From positions 248,001 to 312,000 of the forward strand of contig AP027304.1 of NCBI GenBank assembly GCA_036322835.1: a DNA stretch of 64,000 nt. The letters run 5' to 3'. The DNA is from Tenuifilaceae bacterium CYCD. GTDB taxonomy: Bacteria; Bacteroidota; Bacteroidia; Bacteroidales; Tenuifilaceae. The translations under genes and the position numbers were made by a program. Numbering within the stretch: the first letter of the stretch is position 1; each line of letters begins with the position of its first letter. The notes under the pieces were generated by a model that did not search any database, was not told the DNA's origin, and worked only from the letters and a program-made list of their open reading frames with translations. Shown piece by piece: positions 56,601-64,000 of the stretch.

Positions 56601-58477
56601 GATATATAATCCGAAACAAACATTTTTACAATTCGATCGGCTTTAAATCCACAAGCTCCGCTTATTGTCACCTTGTAATCTACAGAATACCTTACATCAT
56701 AAGCAATAGGGACATCAGATTGAGGATCATCCAAAAAATCGGTAGGGCTCCACGAATAAGTGGTTCCACCACTTGCGAAAAGTTGAACATCATTCCCATA
56801 GCATTCCTTAGTACCAGCAGATCCTGTTCCAATTACATAGGATGACGGATCGAATGCATTGAAATCCGAAAAATATCCATAAAACGCATCATACCCCCCA
56901 TATCCATTGAGTATTCCTAGATGGAATACATCTTTTGAATTCTTTATCAAATAAGCTTCATCAGCACCTGAAACAATGCTGTTTGCATTAAAACTTGCAT
57001 ATCTCCATTTATCAAATGGATCAGTAGAACCCACCAATGTATAACTTGAAGAAGTATTAAGGCCTGGTATTAATGAGGTTGCATCGTTCCCGTTTTTATC
57101 TGTTATTGAAAAACTTGTTTCAGCACCATCTCTTACTAAAATATTTAAGTAAAAATCGTAATAGCCCACAGATGTAGAAGCTTTAGTCCTATTAAATGCC
57201 ACCTGAGAAGAGCCCGTACAAACCGTAATTGTTGGAATGATTGCACCGGCAAACTGAGTATAATAACTACCCGAAATTAATGCAGTAAAACCAGAAAGAT
57301 GATACACATAAATAGGCTTATCGGCATGAATTGTAGTAATAGGCTTTGTAGAGGGTATCTGTACAGGGAGAGTTGCCCCTGCATTAACTGTTCCTACACT
57401 TACACCATTAACAGTAACGGCAGTTGATGCCTCCGTCCCAATTACATAGGCGTACTCCTCTGAACTCTTTAAACGACCTCTTACCACAGCATAATCAAGT
57501 CCAAGCAAATCAATGGGGACAATTTGATCGCCAACAAAATCGACATTACCCGAAGGAGCCATAACCATATCGTCACGTGTAATAATAGCAATATTTCCAC
57601 CGCTTATTACTTTAACATTTGCTCCACTCAATCTGTTAGTTCGAGAAACTTTATAGAGTATATCAGTAAGATTTGCATAAGGAGGAATAATTGCAGTTTC
57701 CCCTTTATTTAGCCATATTGTAAATGTTGATGCTGATAAATTTTGCCCCGGATAAACAAAAACTGCCTGAGGTACAGTAATCTGTATCTCAGTATTATCC
57801 TCTGTTGCAACAATATCGAAAGAACTATACGGACGATACTGATGATTTGAGGTAGTGTACTGAGTTGTTGTAGGGTAGGTTGTTTGGAAGGGTACATAAA
57901 ATTCTTTACCTAAAGCATTCTTACCTTTAAGCGCAAGTAATTCCATATTTGCAACAGAACTTATTTCGTAATATGCGGTAATAGGAGCTCTAGATTTTAT
58001 ATAAATGCCTTTATTATTCTTATTTATATACTTTTTAGTTGTGGTTACTGCAATATCAGAGGTTGTCCAACATAGTCTATTCTCCATTGAGGTTAAAGGA
58101 TGCTCCCCAAATGGTGGAGTTAAATTATCATCACCAACAAACTTCAATGTAAGCAAATCTATCGTTTTGGTTGAGTTTGGTGGTATAGTGTCGGTATAAG
58201 CATTTCCACCATTAAAATTTGCGGTGTTTGCAGGCATCGTAATCCAAAATCGAGTTCCAATTTTACCCGCAGTTAACCTCAAATACGTAGGACCTCCTCT
58301 AGTTGTATGTTTTGAATCGGTTCCCGAAGTGTGATATCTATTAATCTCTGGAACAGAAAACCAGAATTCTGTATCAGTCTGCGAATAAATTTTACTCACA
58401 GAAAAAAGGAAACCCAACAAAATAACGTATTTGACTAAGCGATTTTTTTTAATGATGAATTGCATTATTTTGTACAT
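50633..58477 (-). CDS. Giant PKD-repeat surface protein with T9SS type B tail
   Basis: A 2614-residue secreted protein. A signal peptide (YVILLGFLFSVSKIYSQ) leads into an IgGFc-binding-like N-terminal domain (about residues 35-560; TDTEFWFSVPEINRYHTSG). Then about twenty PKD-type repeats of roughly 90 residues run to about residue 2480. Most open with a CxP motif (GCSPFSTGVVN, ACNPFEITFDN), contain YxWxFGDG-like turns, and carry a second cysteine near the end (NxxGC). The last 90 residues (YKLMIFSRWGEQIFTSDD, then GWDGFADGKPAELGVYMWRA) are the type B gliding-motility C-terminal signal. The protein should be exported by the T9SS with the downstream PorP/SprF. It resembles SprB in class, but no motility function can be read. 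Confidence 0.93.
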   Translation of the reverse strand: MYKIMQFIIKKNRLVKYVILLGFLFSVSKIYSQTDTEFWFSVPEINRYHTSGTDSKHTTRGGPTYLRLTAGKIGTRFWITMPANTANFNGGNAYTDTIPPNSTKTIDLLTLKFVGDDNLTPPFGEHPLTSMENRLCWTTSDIAVTTTKKYINKNNKGIYIKSRAPITAYYEISSVANMELLALKGKNALGKEFYVPFQTTYPTTTQYTTSNHQYRPYSSFDIVATEDNTEIQITVPQAVFVYPGQNLSASTFTIWLNKGETAIIPPYANLTDILYKVSRTNRLSGANVKVISGGNIAIITRDDMVMAPSGNVDFVGDQIVPIDLLGLDYAVVRGRLKSSEEYAYVIGTEASTAVTVNGVSVGTVNAGATLPVQIPSTKPITTIHADKPIYVYHLSGFTALISGSYYTQFAGAIIPTITVCTGSSQVAFNRTKASTSVGYYDFYLNILVRDGAETSFSITDKNGNDATSLIPGLNTSSSYTLVGSTDPFDKWRYASFNANSIVSGADEAYLIKNSKDVFHLGILNGYGGYDAFYGYFSDFNAFDPSSYVIGTGSAGTKECYGNDVQLFASGGTTYSWSPTDFLDDPQSDVPIAYDVRYSVDYKVTISGACGFKADRIVKMFVSDYISPAFSPDKFSACATKALPADTAKAAFTFTDESTGDYYRKWFYRSWNKVTNTMNPWVEFKSGNDADADPAKVVSFNFPNTTSDTIRYYIMLEVADNQEICFKTVINSVVVYPYINLSPSFTVTDPNHCQPLLVNFQTNPTGNYGSAYYHWDFGDGGSSASPTPSHTYSNFATSSKTFTASATLTDQWNYCSVTKTVDVDVQPYLDASFVIDDVDGCSPFSTGVVNDSKGGITQYDWDKNGDGVYESSGGSDWTYSRTNSTGSPESITLLLRVRNAGGCTDVAQRTVTINPRATASITSAIVGDAACSPLDVNFTATTTNADEYHWLFGINAVDNITTTSYTFENYGSTPTTQAVTFTANNQWGCSASAGPINITVNPYVEAVLAIDDEEGCSPHTVALTNASSAGSSVFQWDIYNDGSVDYTTKNIANQTYTYPTGAGWDNSFTQYTVPIKLTAQNSAGCTSTVTRTVYVNPQATSSFTYYLNGNTNACSPVDVDFDGTYTNTEYYQWQFGDLGAATIADPSFTLTNTSTAVKPVQVDLVASNRFGCNAPMFSQIINVQPEIKAEFSLSNAAGCAPLTYTIAAPPTAGTYTWDINGVTSTGDSQTITVSDNETGSTQYYNITLIASNGTCADTSAVKMVAVYPEVEAKWSPPDPIVATCSPFNLSITNASTLYSSAAVLSNVFWELTDGGTFNISSIDQSVIQQLLNPGYESSKDYTLTLTARSTDGCSNQKTSTITVNPPVDAAFNVSVIDACTPMRLQVTDASQVKSGTTYFWNWDGGTFVSSAGENYVMEYTNADPELPVTKTVTLNLTNSDGCTDAATYTFSVNPVVVSAFSVDAASSNNVCAPDDIIFNNNSTGGTLSFNWDFGDGTQVNVTNRNDVTHSYENRTSGALTRTVTLTATNSLGCTNATPATIPVTVFPEIVADYTMTIDSICTPVQVSVTNNSLNGTNFIWNFTPTAGGVAKVRTENTFTELLENTLPNSNVTYTVGLTASSTYGAKTCSSTTASRTVTVLPELLLNFDPLPAAVCSDLPINFDNLSSGGTLNYTWDFNDGQSGASSAFDDVQHTFINRNSSSITRNVAVTAVNPKGCTRTQIIPVVVHPKVEAGFVFAQQSQCTPFSLDLTNTSLNGNKYFWTTYFNGDTITRDQNLFPYLFDNNTLNDILTDTIKLVSRDTITGCLDSIRQMVTIYPRVVSQFDIDRVSGCNPLPVAFINNSSGLSTYLWEFGDGATSVETTPAARNFSHVYKDKSQDFTISLTATNQFGCKSLKDTIITVYPLVKADFQWNKFEGCTPLDINLNNSSTSPLYKYSWDFGDGSPMYYAEQPTSHTYTNTTNTPPVIQSPTITLRASYVSDTACVDQLQLPIRVFPHIYPDFTANFEGCHPHDVTITNQTVSYNSSNTYYWNLGNGVNSLDTNPAIQYINTSKTKDSTFSVLLRAISVHGCENSIRHTVTVHPRPFAAMELTGEYISCPPFPVEIDNNSIGTNLTNVYTFGDGSDSTTTSMANMNHEFHNLSSSNTEPYEIELRTVTEFGCDDSISQTVYVYPEVVANYNADPGWEACNPFEITFDNSSINSYFYRWSFDDGVTSSLTAPKHRFTNVTENDRVFDVKLEATSVFDCYDDTVRQVTVWATPVANIAMDPALKKFPDATFTVENQTYPAPDGWSYSWTFGDNTFSLERDPGTHTYLSWAPKSNDYKYDISLVVNSPHCKDSTSTFVYLLPADPNAFFKSNIDSACSPMEVHFINTSLWADSYLWEFGDGTTSTDREPIHTFTEPGYYTVKLTVTGDGGNRFFYRVFRVYQNPTAAFAIHPFRVMLPDATVHGYNLSTDFSRSLWDMGDGTITTDKDPVHTYTGLGNFKVSLWVYMDYGDDVCVDSISKNPAVYVEGTGMVKFPNAFKPGRTSNGGVYDEIDYKNEVFHPYHYGVAEYKLMIFSRWGEQIFTSDDVNIGWDGFADGKPAELGVYMWRAIGKYTNGKTFDIKGSVTLLK

Positions 58478-58497
58478 TTATGGCAATTTTACGTTGA

Positions 58498-58519
58498 CAA
58501 AAGTAACAAAGTTACTTTT
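58498..58519 (-). promoter_or_regulatory. Hairpin overlapping two -7 elements upstream of the giant PKD gene
   Basis: On the minus strand two matches to TAnnTTTG, TACTTTTG (58498-58505) and TAACTTTG (58507-58514), lie inside a perfect nine-base inverted repeat (58499-58507 with 58511-58519, loop of three). They are about 20-30 bases before the gene's ATG. The symmetry could be an operator; no -33 box is clear. Confidence 0.4.
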
Positions 58520-58629
58520 ATCCAGTTTAAATACTTATAATTTCTTTTCTTACTCTTGTTAATTCTTAACGAGTATTCAAAGATAAAAGAATAATTTTAC
58601 TGATATTTGAAATAATAAACATAAGTACT

Positions 58630-61600
58630 ATGAAAAAAAATATTCTCAAAATATTTTGCATTTTCTTTTTATTTGCAGAAAGTATAAATGCACAAACATA
58701 CTACCTTCCTCTTGAGGGTTTTGAGGGAGGGACTAAGCCAACAGGCTGGGAAGAATACAGATCATCATCATCTGCGCCATACTGGCGGTACCAAAATGGC
58801 GGTTACACAAAAAGTTTGGTTGGTCATCCCCCAAGTGCAAAAAGTGGCAACTATAACGCTTTATTCCAAGCAGAAGATATTGGCCCTTCAACAAAGTTGG
58901 TAACCCCTGTTATGGACTTAGTTACCAATTCGGATACTGCACACTCAAAACCTGCCTTAAATTTTTGGCATGCTCAGGAAAGTTGGAGTGGTCAAACTGA
59001 TATACTGAAAATATGGTATCGAACATCTTCTACTTCAACATGGCAACTTATAGAAACATATTCGTTACCTACATCTGGATGGGTTGAGCGTGAAATCCTA
59101 CTACCATCGGCAGCCAAGGTAAAAACACTCCAAATCGCCTTTGAAGGGACAACTCAATGGGGTTGGGGAGTATGTATTGATGATGTGCAAGTTGTTGACA
59201 GATCTGTTATTAATAGATATGTGGACATGACAAGTTTCAAACAAAAAACTAGTCAACTTCCCAGTGGCTCAAAAAGTAATCCTTTGGGTTATGTACATGC
59301 AAAAGTAATTGGAAACAACCTGGAGATTCCTCTAAATAGTATTGCCATCAATTATACGGGATCATCTATAACCGATATTAGCCAAATAAAAGTTTACCAT
59401 ACACGCGATTCAATATTTCTGGTAGATTCATTAATTACATCCAACATCAACATTACAGGGAATGAAATCACCATTACTCCAACATATACCTTTAACCTTT
59501 ACTCTGGCGATAATTACTTCTGGATTTGTGCTGATATTGCTTCGAATGCTCCACATGGAAATACTGTAGACTACACAATACAAAGCAATAAGGTAAGTTT
59601 AGGCAGTAACTATTTTCCTTCAACAGACCAAAGCCCCACAGGCTCATCAAAAGTTGAAGAATCATTATTTTACGATGATTTTGAATCAAGTAGTTTATGG
59701 ACACTCAACGGCGATTGGGCTATAGGAATTCCAACAGGCACAGGAACTTACGACCCTAACTATTCCTATGAAGGGACAAAGGTCTTAGCAACTAACCTAG
59801 CGGGAAATTACTCTAGCAACATATCTCAATCTAGCCCACACAATGCAATAACACCGGCATTAGATCTTAAATACTACCAAAACATTAACTTAAGGTATAA
59901 TCGCTTCCTAAATATCGACTATTTTGATAAGGCTATAATAAAAGTTAGCAATACAGGCGGTTCAACATGGACAACAGTATACGAAAGCCCTCAAACTATA
60001 AACGATGGATATTGGCGATCTATTGATAATAATATCAGCACACAAGCAACCCGAAAACAAAACGTTAAAGTTGCTATCGCAATTGATACATCGAATGCAT
60101 ACACCGAGTACGGTGGTTGGAATATCGATAATTTTGCGGTTACTGGCGATTTTATTGCCAGCGATGTTGGGGTTAAAAGCATGACTGCCCCAGTATCGAA
60201 ATGCGGGCTTACATCGGCCGAAACAGTAAAGGTTATTGTTAAAAACTACGGTGGTGCAACGGTTAGCACACCTTTCGATGTTGGGTACTCCCTGGATAAT
60301 GGCACAACCTGGGTTAAGCAAAGCTTTACCGATCCCATTGACTCCGAGGAGGAGATTGAGTTTACATTTACCCAAACCGCAAACTTCAGTACCGCAGGGC
60401 TAAAACAACTAAAGTTTAAAACATTCCTAACCGGCGACGAGGATACCGGAAACGATACCTACAGTAAATCGTTCTATATTTTCCCAACAGTTGGCATTCC
60501 ATACTACACCTCGTTTGAATCGTCGAATGGTTACTGGTACAGTTCCGGAACCAACAGCAGCTGGGCATGGGGCGTTCCTTCGGGAACAAACATAAAAAGT
60601 GCCTCCAACGGCACTAAGGCATGGGTAACAAACCTAAACTCTAGTTACAACAATAACGAATATTCGTACCTCGAAAGTCCCTGCTTTGACCTTTCTACTG
60701 CTGAATATCCGGTACTTGCATTCGACTATATGATGCAAACCGAGGAAGGCGAGGATGGATTTGCCGTGGAGTACTCCATTGACGGTGGCCTAAGCTGGAA
60801 GGAACTACCAGCCAATGTTAACTATGCCTACAACTGGTACAATACACCAACTGTTACAGCACTTAGCAAAGCAGGGTGGAGCCAAAACCAATTGAGCTAT
60901 GTTACAGTAAAGAATCTTCTGCCAACCGATGCTATTGGTGTAAATGGGGTTAAGTTCCGCTTTGTATTTGCATCAACAGCAAGTACATCGTACGAGGGTG
61001 TTGCAATTGATCAGGTTAAGGTTTACGAACTACCCAACGATGTTAGCATAACTGCACTTACCAGTCCAATTAGTGCCTGCGAGATTGGAAAATCGGTTCA
61101 GTTAACCTTTACCGTTAAGAACATAGGTTACCGCCCAATGCTAAACGGACAAAAAATTCCGCTAGTAATAAATGTTGATAGCACAAATGATATAAAGGAT
61201 ACCCTAACTTTAGCAGCAGATTTTAACCAAAACGATGAGCTATCGCACATAACAACCGATAACTATAACCTTTACGCTGCAGGAACGCACTACGTTGATG
61301 CCTACAGCAATTTAACCACAGAGGATGACAGAACCAACGACACCTTACATGTTCAGGTTCAAGTAACCGGAATGCCAGGCTACACCCTAGGTGCCGATAT
61401 TGGAACAATGACTACCGATACCATAACCCTTGATGCGGGCAGCGGGTATACAACCTACCAGTGGAGAACAAAAATTCCTGAAGATGTTGGTACTTGGACC
61501 GACGACGCTACTGCTCAAACCCTCGATGTTGGAGTTGATAGCTGGGGACTTTACGCTATTCACATAGTAAATGGCAATGGATGCGAAAAGAACGATACTA

Positions 61601-64000
61601 TCGAAATTATTCAATCCGATAAAAACTTAGGTGTAATCTCCATTAATAACCTAAGCAGCGCATGCACCCACGCCAGCCCAATAAGTCCCGAAGTTACCAT
61701 TAAACACTTTGGTGATACCGACTATGGCGCAACACCAGAGGAAATTCCTGTTGCAATATCGATAAATGGAGAAGAAGTTCTAAGCGAAACATTTTCCACT
61801 CCAGCCAACTGGGCTGTAAACTCAACCGAAACGTTCACGTTTACCGGAACCATTGACCTTTCGGAGGTTGGCGATTATGATATTGCCATTTACACCAATC
61901 TGGCAAAGGATCTTTACAAGAACAACGATACTTCCAAAGTTTCTGTATCAACCTATGGTATGCCCACTGTTGAACTGGCTTACGATACAATTTCTTCGAC
62001 ACAAGCCGACTCGTTGGAATTTGAAGTTCCCGATGAATACGCTACCTATACCTGGGAACAAAAGATACTGGGAGAAACAACCTGGACCACCGTAGGCGAT
62101 GCCGACACACTGGCCATAATTAATCTGAGCACAAAACTGAGATCGGCAACCTACCGAATAACTGTTACCGACAACCATAGCTGTGGATCTGCAAAGGATA
62201 GCGTATTTGTTAATGCGCAGGATCTGGGAATATTCTCCATTGATGACCCAGAGGACACCATTTGCTACCGACCTGAGGGTATCACCTTTAAAATGAGGAT
62301 AAAGAATTACGGGCAAGACGTTTATCCGGATGGTACATCCATTGCTGCGGTGCTAACCACACAAAGCGAGCAAAAGAATATGAATATTATTCTGGATGGA
62401 GACTTAACCCCAGGAAATATGACGTTGGTTAGTTTCGACGAACCAGTTATGCTCGAACCCGGATCGCATTTCATTAATGTAGCAACATCAATCAGCGGCG
62501 ATCCAAATCCGGATAACGATTACATAGAGAAAACGTTCCAAATTGATTCCGTTCCTACTGTAAATATTGCGCTAGACACCCTATTTATGGTGTTCAACTC
62601 ATCAACTTACACCATATCGCCAACCTATTCCAGCGATTGCGCAAGCTATCTATGGCAGGATAGCTACACCGATTCCACCTATACCATTAGCAGTCCGCTT
62701 TTCGATACCTATAAGGTTACCGCAAGCAACGCGCACGAATGTTCTGCTAGCGATTCGCTGGTTGTTATCTCAACCGATATTAGCATTGATGCTATAAAAT
62801 CGCCGGTTAACCAGTGCGTTTTGGTAAATGATTCGCCTGTAACAATCAGTATCACCAATAAAGGGAATCGCGATATTGCTGCTGGCACAAAAATAAATGT
62901 TAGCCTATACGTCAATGGAACCCTATCGAGCACCGAACAGGTTGAACTCGCATCGCTACTAGCCGTAGATGGAAGTACCGATATAACCCTTACAAACACG
63001 GTGGATATTGGAGGTCTGTCAACCGCGGCTATCTACGTTGAAGTGGAGATGGTAGACATTAAGGATGTGGTTGCCACAAACAACTCTATCGATAAAACCG
63101 TTTATGCAACAGGTTATCCAAGTATTAGCCTTGGTGCTGATAGAGAAGTTCATGCAATATCAGAGGTTCTAAGACCAGGGTCGAATTTCAGTTCATACCT
63201 ATGGCAGGATTTAACAACAACCGACTCAACCTTTACCGCGACAACAACTGGGAACTACTCGGTAACGGTAACCGACTACTATGGCTGCACTGGTTCCGAT
63301 GATGTTAACCTAACATTTTACGAAGATGATATTAGTGTAACAGCGTTGAACTCGCCTTCATCAGCCAATGGTTGCACACTTGGAAGTGCTGAGGCAGTTA
63401 ATATTACCATTCAAAATACAGGAACCTGGACCATTCCTGCAAGCACGGTAATTGGCATTGGCTTTACTCAAAATAATACCACAAAAACCGAGAACTATTC
63501 GCTAACAGCGGATCTAGCACCCGATGCAACCCTTAACATACCTCTCACAAACACCATGGACTTTACCACTAAGAAAACCCACGACATCAGTATATGGGCA
63601 AAACTGGGAAGTGATATGGATTCTTCCAACGACACACTCGAAACTCAGGTTGCCGCCTACCCTGAAGTTTTGGTTAGTTTAGGCGATGATATTGTTTCGA
63701 ACAGCGCCGAGATACTGGATCCGGGTGGTGGATATAGTTCCTATCTATGGAGCACCAACGCAACATCGCAAACTATTACCGTTAACACAACAGGAGAGTA
63801 CTGGGTAGAGGTATCGAATGCTTACGGCTGTACTGCTCGCGATACCATTAACTACACATTCAGCGCAGTACCCGATTTGCAACTGCTCGAACTAGGCCTA
63901 GCATCGTCGAGTTGCTCTTTAAGTAATAATGAAGCCGTAACCGCTTATATAAAGAATATTGGAAACTATGTATTCCTTACTGGCGAACAAATATCGCTTG
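58630..64000 (+). CDS. Giant secreted repeat protein (partial, runs off the right edge)
   Basis: From the ATG at 58630 the frame stays open for 1790 codons to the window end, so the C-terminus is missing. A signal peptide (ILKIFCIFFLFAESINAQ) is followed by three jelly-roll/MAM-like segments opening YLPLEGFEGGTKP, LFYDDFESSSLW and PYYTSFESSNGYW. From about residue 800 CARDB-like units (DVSITALTSPISACEIGKS; DISVTALNSPSSANGCTLGS) alternate with Ig-like units (SLGDDIVSNSAEILDPGGGY, then SSYLWST, then TGEYWVEVSNAYGC) with a period of about 180-200 residues. It is divergent from the PKD protein across 152 bases. A T9SS C-terminal signal is expected but lies beyond the window. Confidence 0.9.
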   Translation, partial: MKKNILKIFCIFFLFAESINAQTYYLPLEGFEGGTKPTGWEEYRSSSSAPYWRYQNGGYTKSLVGHPPSAKSGNYNALFQAEDIGPSTKLVTPVMDLVTNSDTAHSKPALNFWHAQESWSGQTDILKIWYRTSSTSTWQLIETYSLPTSGWVEREILLPSAAKVKTLQIAFEGTTQWGWGVCIDDVQVVDRSVINRYVDMTSFKQKTSQLPSGSKSNPLGYVHAKVIGNNLEIPLNSIAINYTGSSITDISQIKVYHTRDSIFLVDSLITSNINITGNEITITPTYTFNLYSGDNYFWICADIASNAPHGNTVDYTIQSNKVSLGSNYFPSTDQSPTGSSKVEESLFYDDFESSSLWTLNGDWAIGIPTGTGTYDPNYSYEGTKVLATNLAGNYSSNISQSSPHNAITPALDLKYYQNINLRYNRFLNIDYFDKAIIKVSNTGGSTWTTVYESPQTINDGYWRSIDNNISTQATRKQNVKVAIAIDTSNAYTEYGGWNIDNFAVTGDFIASDVGVKSMTAPVSKCGLTSAETVKVIVKNYGGATVSTPFDVGYSLDNGTTWVKQSFTDPIDSEEEIEFTFTQTANFSTAGLKQLKFKTFLTGDEDTGNDTYSKSFYIFPTVGIPYYTSFESSNGYWYSSGTNSSWAWGVPSGTNIKSASNGTKAWVTNLNSSYNNNEYSYLESPCFDLSTAEYPVLAFDYMMQTEEGEDGFAVEYSIDGGLSWKELPANVNYAYNWYNTPTVTALSKAGWSQNQLSYVTVKNLLPTDAIGVNGVKFRFVFASTASTSYEGVAIDQVKVYELPNDVSITALTSPISACEIGKSVQLTFTVKNIGYRPMLNGQKIPLVINVDSTNDIKDTLTLAADFNQNDELSHITTDNYNLYAAGTHYVDAYSNLTTEDDRTNDTLHVQVQVTGMPGYTLGADIGTMTTDTITLDAGSGYTTYQWRTKIPEDVGTWTDDATAQTLDVGVDSWGLYAIHIVNGNGCEKNDTIEIIQSDKNLGVISINNLSSACTHASPISPEVTIKHFGDTDYGATPEEIPVAISINGEEVLSETFSTPANWAVNSTETFTFTGTIDLSEVGDYDIAIYTNLAKDLYKNNDTSKVSVSTYGMPTVELAYDTISSTQADSLEFEVPDEYATYTWEQKILGETTWTTVGDADTLAIINLSTKLRSATYRITVTDNHSCGSAKDSVFVNAQDLGIFSIDDPEDTICYRPEGITFKMRIKNYGQDVYPDGTSIAAVLTTQSEQKNMNIILDGDLTPGNMTLVSFDEPVMLEPGSHFINVATSISGDPNPDNDYIEKTFQIDSVPTVNIALDTLFMVFNSSTYTISPTYSSDCASYLWQDSYTDSTYTISSPLFDTYKVTASNAHECSASDSLVVISTDISIDAIKSPVNQCVLVNDSPVTISITNKGNRDIAAGTKINVSLYVNGTLSSTEQVELASLLAVDGSTDITLTNTVDIGGLSTAAIYVEVEMVDIKDVVATNNSIDKTVYATGYPSISLGADREVHAISEVLRPGSNFSSYLWQDLTTTDSTFTATTTGNYSVTVTDYYGCTGSDDVNLTFYEDDISVTALNSPSSANGCTLGSAEAVNITIQNTGTWTIPASTVIGIGFTQNNTTKTENYSLTADLAPDATLNIPLTNTMDFTTKKTHDISIWAKLGSDMDSSNDTLETQVAAYPEVLVSLGDDIVSNSAEILDPGGGYSSYLWSTNATSQTITVNTTGEYWVEVSNAYGCTARDTINYTFSAVPDLQLLELGLASSSCSLSNNEAVTAYIKNIGNYVFLTGEQISL

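Noticed and set aside
59962-60375. A 137-codon minus-strand frame within the right-hand giant gene
   Set aside because: It is antisense to a continuous 1790-codon frame with signal peptide and domains, and has no recognisable content.

Overview
The window reads as chromosomal DNA of a Bacteroidota bacterium, most likely from the Bacteroidales/Marinilabiliales side. The evidence is a set of type IX secretion (T9SS) genes (porT, gldJ, porU, porV, two porP/sprF-like genes, a PorE-like OmpA protein), the short Bacteroidota form of AMP nucleosidase, a fused E1 alpha-beta keto-acid dehydrogenase, AT-rich spacers without clear Shine-Dalgarno sequences, and several copies of the Bacteroidota -7 promoter element TAnnTTTG. 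The standard genetic code fits throughout. No prophage, CRISPR array, insertion sequence or classical defence island was seen.

Layout: 1-8531 holds a partial FAD-dependent dehydrogenase, porT beside ubiE, purL, an SDR oxidoreductase, a malate/L-lactate dehydrogenase-family gene and mtaB. 8626-16856 holds a MASE1 histidine kinase, a polyphosphate block (ppk1, ppx, sixA-like), phoH and folC. 16864-18378 holds a secreted protein, then an intact tRNA-Val next to a decayed tRNA copy and a GIY-YIG nuclease gene with an in-frame stop. This is the clearest sign of a past mobile event in the window. 18553-27674 is a T9SS core block: murF, gldJ and porP on the minus strand, divergent from porU and porV. 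27745-33536 holds ispF, a CoA-binding protein, a thioredoxin, a small lipoprotein, hutU and a lemA-TPM-TPM set. 33804-44764 holds the PorE-like protein, an acetyltransferase, a class V aminotransferase, an HsdR-N-like protein, an amn-holA-rhomboid-aminotransferase run, yqgE and nhaC. 44842-49529 holds the E1 enzyme, a FlgO/CsgG-like secreted protein, two tiny cysteine-rich membrane proteins and apbE.

The right end, 49544-64000, is a surface-protein locus. A porP/sprF-like gene lies behind a 2614-residue protein with an IgGFc-binding-like head, about twenty PKD-type repeats and a type B T9SS tail. Divergent from it is a second giant secreted protein, open for 1790 codons and running off the window, built of jelly-roll-like segments followed by tandem pairs of CARDB-like and Ig-like modules. 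PorT, PorU, PorV and GldJ would export, process or anchor such cargo, so the secretion genes and probable cargo are in the same window. The least explained features are this divergent giant-protein pair, the tRNA-flanked GIY-YIG cassette, and the small cysteine-rich proteins next to apbE, which may be NqrM-like maturation factors.
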